In this document: piece by piece, positions 61,441 through 64,000 of the stretch
Layout of the letters: the number at the start of each line of letters is the position of its first letter
Position numbering within the stretch: the first letter of the stretch is position 1
From: an uncultured Oscillospiraceae bacterium
GTDB taxonomy: Bacteria > Bacillota > Clostridia > Oscillospirales > Oscillospiraceae
NCBI GenBank assembly: GCA_944387285.1
Contig: CALXEH010000003.1
Location: forward strand, 18,484-82,483
Reading direction: 5' to 3'
DNA: 64,000 bases
Made by a program: the position numbers and the translations under genes
The notes under the pieces: model-generated
What the model was told of the DNA's origin: nothing
The model's input: the letters and a program-made list of their open reading frames with translations, nothing else
The model's database searches: none

Positions 61441-61992
61441 TCAGGCGCCGTCTCCCTGACCCTTGCTGAAATATCCGAAGATGCCCATGAGCGACCACAT
61501 GTTGTATTCAATGTACTTCACGTCCTCGGTGACGTAGATCTTGCCCGTGGTGTCGGTGAAGTGCACCCGCGTGAGCCGGTCGTTCTGCCGCAGGAAAAAC
61601 CAGCGGTGGAAGCGGTCCTCGTTTGCAAAGTCGTGGCTGTCGAAGCAGGGGAAGCGCTCGGCGAGATAGAGCACCTCGCGCCCGTAGCAGTCCCGGCACC
61701 AGGTCTTGTAGCTGTCGTGCTCGGTAAAGAGCTGCTCGAGGCTCGTGTAGCGCCTGCCGGCGGCGGTGAAGCTGCCCGACGCCGGGTAGGTCCTCGACGT
61801 CTCGGCCGGCTCGCGCACGGAAAGCGGCGCGCCCTGCGCGTCCTTCGCCAGGCTGACCCAGCGCAGGCGGAAGCTAGAATAGCTTGCAAGCGGGTAGTTG
61901 AGCCGCGGCCCCTCGCCGCAGCTCTGGGGAATCATCTTGCCGCTCCAGGGCAGATCCGGCCCGGGCGCGGCGGCTTTGCCGAACAATCTCAT
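61441..61992 (-). CDS. Unrecognised 183-aa soluble protein
   Basis: A 183-aa protein beginning MRLFGKAAAPGPDLPWSGKM, rich in aromatic residues and with CRDCYGREVLYLAERFPCFD in the middle. No signal peptide, membrane segment or family motif is seen. A good promoter (ATGACA-17-TATAAT, 62020-62048) lies before it on the - strand. Coding composition is convincing. Its relation to the neighbouring surface-acylation genes is unknown. Confidence 0.72.
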   Translation of the reverse strand: MRLFGKAAAPGPDLPWSGKMIPQSCGEGPRLNYPLASYSSFRLRWVSLAKDAQGAPLSVREPAETSRTYPASGSFTAAGRRYTSLEQLFTEHDSYKTWCRDCYGREVLYLAERFPCFDSHDFANEDRFHRWFFLRQNDRLTRVHFTDTTGKIYVTEDVKYIEYNMWSLMGIFGYFSKGQGDGA

Positions 61993-62019
61993 GTCTGCGC
62001 CTCCCTTCTGTACGCTGAG

Positions 62020-62048
62020 ATTATACCACCGGCCGGGGCGGCTGTCAT
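62020..62048 (-). promoter_or_regulatory. Promoter of the 61441-61992 gene
   Basis: On the - strand ATGACA (62043-62048), 17-base spacer, TATAAT (62020-62025). It is back-to-back with a + strand TATAAT at 62073-62078 that serves the hydrolase gene. Confidence 0.75.
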
Positions 62049-62107
62049 CTGTTCAAACGCGCGGGAACGTGGTATAATGCCTAAAATATCGGAGCGGAGG
62101 GTCGGAT

Positions 62108-63055
62108 ATGTCCAAAAACGAGAAAAACGAGAGATCAAAACAGGGCGGCGAGCCGGGAGAACTCAAGCTCGCGCCCTTTATGCGCCTGCTCAAGGCCCTG
62201 CACAGCCTGGGCGCGCCCGACGACTTCACGCCCGAGGACCTGGAAAAGCAGCGCCGCTCCCAGGACGCGCTGGGGAATATGGCGGCGTCCATGTCGGGCC
62301 TGGCCTGGGAGCCCTTCGAGCTCGGCGGCATGCCCGCGGCCTGGATGCGCCTGGAGCGCGAGCATAAGCGCCGCCGGGTCATACTCTACTGCCACGGCGG
62401 CGGCTATACCAGCGGCGGGCTGGGCTTTTCCAAGGTGCTGGCCTCCAAACTCTGCCGCGCCACGGGCCTGGACGTGCTGGCCTTCGACTACCGCCTCGCG
62501 CCAGAGCACCCCTACCCGGCGGCCATAGAGGACGGCCAGGCCGCCTGGGATTACCTCATGCGCCACGGCTTCGGCGCCCGGGACGTCATACTCGCGGGCG
62601 ATTCCGCCGGCGGCAACCTCGCCCTGGTGCTCTGCCTCGGCCTGAAGGACGAGGGCCGGCTGCTGCCCGGGGCCCTGCTGCTCATGTCGCCCTGGACGGA
62701 TATGACCATGACAGGCGAGAGCCTGAGCGAGCGCGCCGATATAGACCCCGTGCTCACGCCGGAATACATGCGCGCCGTGCGCGAGGCCTACGCCGGAGGC
62801 CTGGACCCCGCCCAGCCCTGCCTCACGCCCTTAAACGGCGACTTCGCCGGCTTCCCGCCCACGCTCATCCAGGTGGGTACCCACGAGCTGCTCTACTCCG
62901 ACGCCGAACGTCTCGCCGGCCGCATGAAAGCCGCCGGCGCCGAATGCCGCCTCGAAGTCTGGGAAAACATGTGGCACGACTTCCAGATGTACCCCAGCAA
63001 AACCGCCGCCAACGCCATGCAGAATATGGCCTACTTCCTGCTCGAACAGTGCTGA
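62108..63055 (+). CDS. HSL-family alpha/beta hydrolase (esterase/lipase)
   Basis: A 315-aa esterase. The oxyanion motif YCHGGGYTSGG, the nucleophile Ser in AGDSAGGNLALVL, an Asp near HELLYSDAE and the His in MWHDFQMYP complete the HSL-type triad. No signal peptide is evident, and a charged N-terminal tail of about 25 residues precedes the domain. TATAAT at 62073-62078 is its -10. It hydrolyses short-chain esters; the natural substrate is unknown. Confidence 0.9.
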   Translation: MSKNEKNERSKQGGEPGELKLAPFMRLLKALHSLGAPDDFTPEDLEKQRRSQDALGNMAASMSGLAWEPFELGGMPAAWMRLEREHKRRRVILYCHGGGYTSGGLGFSKVLASKLCRATGLDVLAFDYRLAPEHPYPAAIEDGQAAWDYLMRHGFGARDVILAGDSAGGNLALVLCLGLKDEGRLLPGALLLMSPWTDMTMTGESLSERADIDPVLTPEYMRAVREAYAGGLDPAQPCLTPLNGDFAGFPPTLIQVGTHELLYSDAERLAGRMKAAGAECRLEVWENMWHDFQMYPSKTAANAMQNMAYFLLEQC

Positions 63056-63062
63056 GAAATAT

Positions 63063-63121
63063 TCGCAAGGTACCTTGACAATTGCTGAGGGGAGTGCTAT
63101 ACTCATAATCGCAAGGTACCT
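63063..63121 (+). promoter_or_regulatory. Promoter flanked by twin operators of the MarR gene
   Basis: TTGACA (63075-63080), 17-base spacer, TATACT (63098-63103). TCGCAAGGTACCT occurs twice, at 63063-63075 next to the -35 and at 63109-63121 at the start region; each contains the palindrome AGGTACCT. The downstream MarR protein is the likely binder. Confidence 0.8.
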
Positions 63122-63149
63122 AATGAATGTTTGAAGGAGTGTTTACGAT

Positions 63150-63842
63150 ATGTCAGAGCGGGAATTTGAATTTGAAAGCGATGGCCGCTGCCCGGGCTGC
63201 CCGAGACATTGCGAGCTCAGCTCGCCCGGCTGCGTCCGCGGCGAGGCCTACGCCAGGGGAGAGACGCCGCCCGAGCATGAACACGGGCCCCACCACGGCC
63301 CGGAACACGGCCCGGAGCATGAATACGGGCCCCACCACGGCCCGGAACACGGCCCAGAGCATGAACATGGGCCCCACCACGGCCCGGGGCCGCATCACGG
63401 GCCGCACGGAAGGGGCCCGGGCCGTCCGCCCAGGCCGGAGCCGCCGGAGCCGGAGCCGGACAGGGACAGCCTGCTCGGCCTCATGCGGCGCTGCGGGCAC
63501 TATCTGGCCCACAGGGCCGGGGCGGTGAGCAGCCGCGAGCGCGTGCTCAAGCTGCTGTTCGAGCGCGGCGAGATGGCCCAGGCCGACCTCGTGCAGCTGC
63601 TGGACCTGCGCAGCGCCTCGGTGAGCGAGCAGCTGGGCAAGCTGGAAGCGCAGGGCCTGGTCGTGCGCCGCCGCAGCGAGGAGGACAGGCGCGGCGTCAC
63701 GATAGAGCTGACCGAAGCCGGCCGCGAGCTGGCCGGGTCGCTGCCCGAGGGCGCTCAGGGCGCTTTCGCGGCCCTGGACGAGTCCGAGCGCGAGCAGCTG
63801 TCAGCCCTGCTGAAAAAGCTGCTATCAAATTGGGAGAAATGA
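63150..63842 (+). CDS. MarR-family regulator with Cys/His-rich N-terminal extension
   Basis: A 230-aa protein; AAGGAG precedes ATG 63150. Residues 13-27 have RCPGCPRHCELSSPGC with four Cys, then residues 40-90 are repeats of HGPHHGPEHGPEHE type encoded by near-identical 42-base units (about 63274-63400). The winged-helix domain (MAQADLVQLLDLRSASVSEQ to RRGVTIELT) follows at about 135-200. The extension probably binds metal. Two operators surround its promoter, so it likely autoregulates and controls a neighbouring gene set. Confidence 0.85.
   Translation: MSEREFEFESDGRCPGCPRHCELSSPGCVRGEAYARGETPPEHEHGPHHGPEHGPEHEYGPHHGPEHGPEHEHGPHHGPGPHHGPHGRGPGRPPRPEPPEPEPDRDSLLGLMRRCGHYLAHRAGAVSSRERVLKLLFERGEMAQADLVQLLDLRSASVSEQLGKLEAQGLVVRRRSEEDRRGVTIELTEAGRELAGSLPEGAQGAFAALDESEREQLSALLKKLLSNWEK
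63274..63400 (+). repeat. In-frame tandem repeat encoding His/Gly/Pro units
   Basis: Units of about 42 bases beginning GAGCATGAA-ACGGGCCCCAC recur two to three times with few changes and keep the reading frame of the MarR gene. They encode PHHGPEHGPEHE-like segments. Copy number may vary between strains. Confidence 0.7.
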
Positions 63843-63844
63843 AC

Positions 63845-63882
63845 AAAAAAACCGCCCCGTCCCCTGGCAGGGGACGGGGCGG
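63845..63882 (-). terminator. Terminator of the right-edge - strand gene
   Basis: On the - strand CCGCCCCGTCCCC (rc of 63870-63882) pairs with GGGGACGGGGCGG and is followed by seven Ts. On the + strand it follows the MarR stop closely and may also end that message. Confidence 0.88.
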
Positions 63883-63886
63883 CCGG

Positions 63887-64000
63887 TCAGAGCGCGCGAG
63901 CGCTGAAGTCCTCGACTATCGAGGCGGCCACGCCGTCGGCGGAGATATCGCCGGCGGTTATTTTTTTGGCGGCCTCGGGCACGGCGGCTGCGGTGACAGG
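63887..64000 (-). CDS. C-terminal end of a probable Cof-type HAD hydrolase (cut by window end)
   Basis: The last 37 residues read to TGA at 63887-63889. AAAVPEAAKKITAGDISADG followed by VAASIVEDF resembles the C-terminal NAVPEVKAAADYVTxxNDxDGVA pattern of Cof-type HAD phosphatases. The assignment rests on this short piece only. Confidence 0.5.
   Translation of the reverse strand, partial: PVTAAAVPEAAKKITAGDISADGVAASIVEDFSARAL

Noticed and set aside
63274..63400. Regular repeats that could suggest a CRISPR array
   Set aside because: The units are contiguous, without unique spacers, and keep the reading frame of the MarR protein.

Overview
The window is chromosomal DNA from a GC-rich, Gram-positive-type bacterium, most likely an anaerobic, gut-type Firmicute (Clostridia/Oscillospirales-like). 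Support for this: AGGAGG-type ribosome sites, TTGACA/TATAAT promoters, lipoprotein signal peptides, a V-type ATPase operon in the Enterococcus/Clostridium gene order, ferredoxin-linked 2-oxoacid oxidoreductase genes, a DUF5696 protein and GC-rich intergenic repeats. The species assignment is inference. No rRNA, CRISPR array or complete prophage is seen.

Region 1 (about 300-23740, + strand) is a large carbohydrate-utilisation locus. A LacI-family regulator is followed by a cytosolic GH31 glycosidase, a six-hairpin glycosidase-like protein and a GH65 phosphorylase. Next come a lipoprotein solute-binding protein, a 966-aa protein that joins beta domains to a second solute-binding domain, two permeases, a frameshifted NHL/TPR/Yip1-like membrane protein, a secreted DUF5696 protein, two more permeases and a surface lipoprotein GH31. 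No transporter ATPase is encoded, so a shared one elsewhere is expected. A conserved AACGTTAAAATA-type dyad occurs in the regulator leader, inside the first GH31 gene and between the phosphorylase and the first binding protein, which suggests one LacI regulon. The likely logic is surface cleavage of an alpha-glucan or alpha-glucoside, uptake, then intracellular hydrolysis and phosphorolysis.

Region 2 (23737-32300, - strand) reads, in transcription order, DASS/SLC13 transporter, Lrp regulator, four-subunit 2-oxoacid:ferredoxin oxidoreductase, CoA-transferase, flavin prenyltransferase (UbiX) and UbiD-type decarboxylase. It looks like a catabolic operon for an unknown organic or aromatic acid. 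Region 3 (32639-35507, - strand) is a compact DUF134 / NifX-like / two MinD-ferredoxin ATPases / NifX-like module with a paired operator at its promoter. Region 4 (35541-36140) is a tRNA operon (Arg-TCT, His-GTG, Gln-TTG, Lys-TTT). Just downstream is an AT-richer foreign segment (about 36080-39250) with an IS3-like transposase and a frameshifted orphan gene, bounded by similar terminator modules.

Region 5 (39266-44050) holds housekeeping and stress genes: a 2H phosphoesterase-like protein, MogA/MoaB, a DUF5655-like protein, Nudix, Bcp peroxiredoxin, GNAT, and a MarR/DegV divergent pair with two operator dyads. Region 6 (44049-52726, - strand) is a complete V-type ATPase operon whose K subunit carries the Na+-site residues. 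Region 7 (52844-64000) holds an E2-like acyltransferase lacking its catalytic His, glyA tightly followed by a BceRS-like two-component system, a repeat-rich intergenic stretch, a divergent pair of very small genes (RHH protein and 48-aa protein), a YbaK deacylase, a DHHW/MBOAT O-acylation pair, an unrecognised protein, an HSL-type hydrolase and a His/Cys-rich MarR regulator with twin operators. The right edge cuts a probable HAD hydrolase gene.
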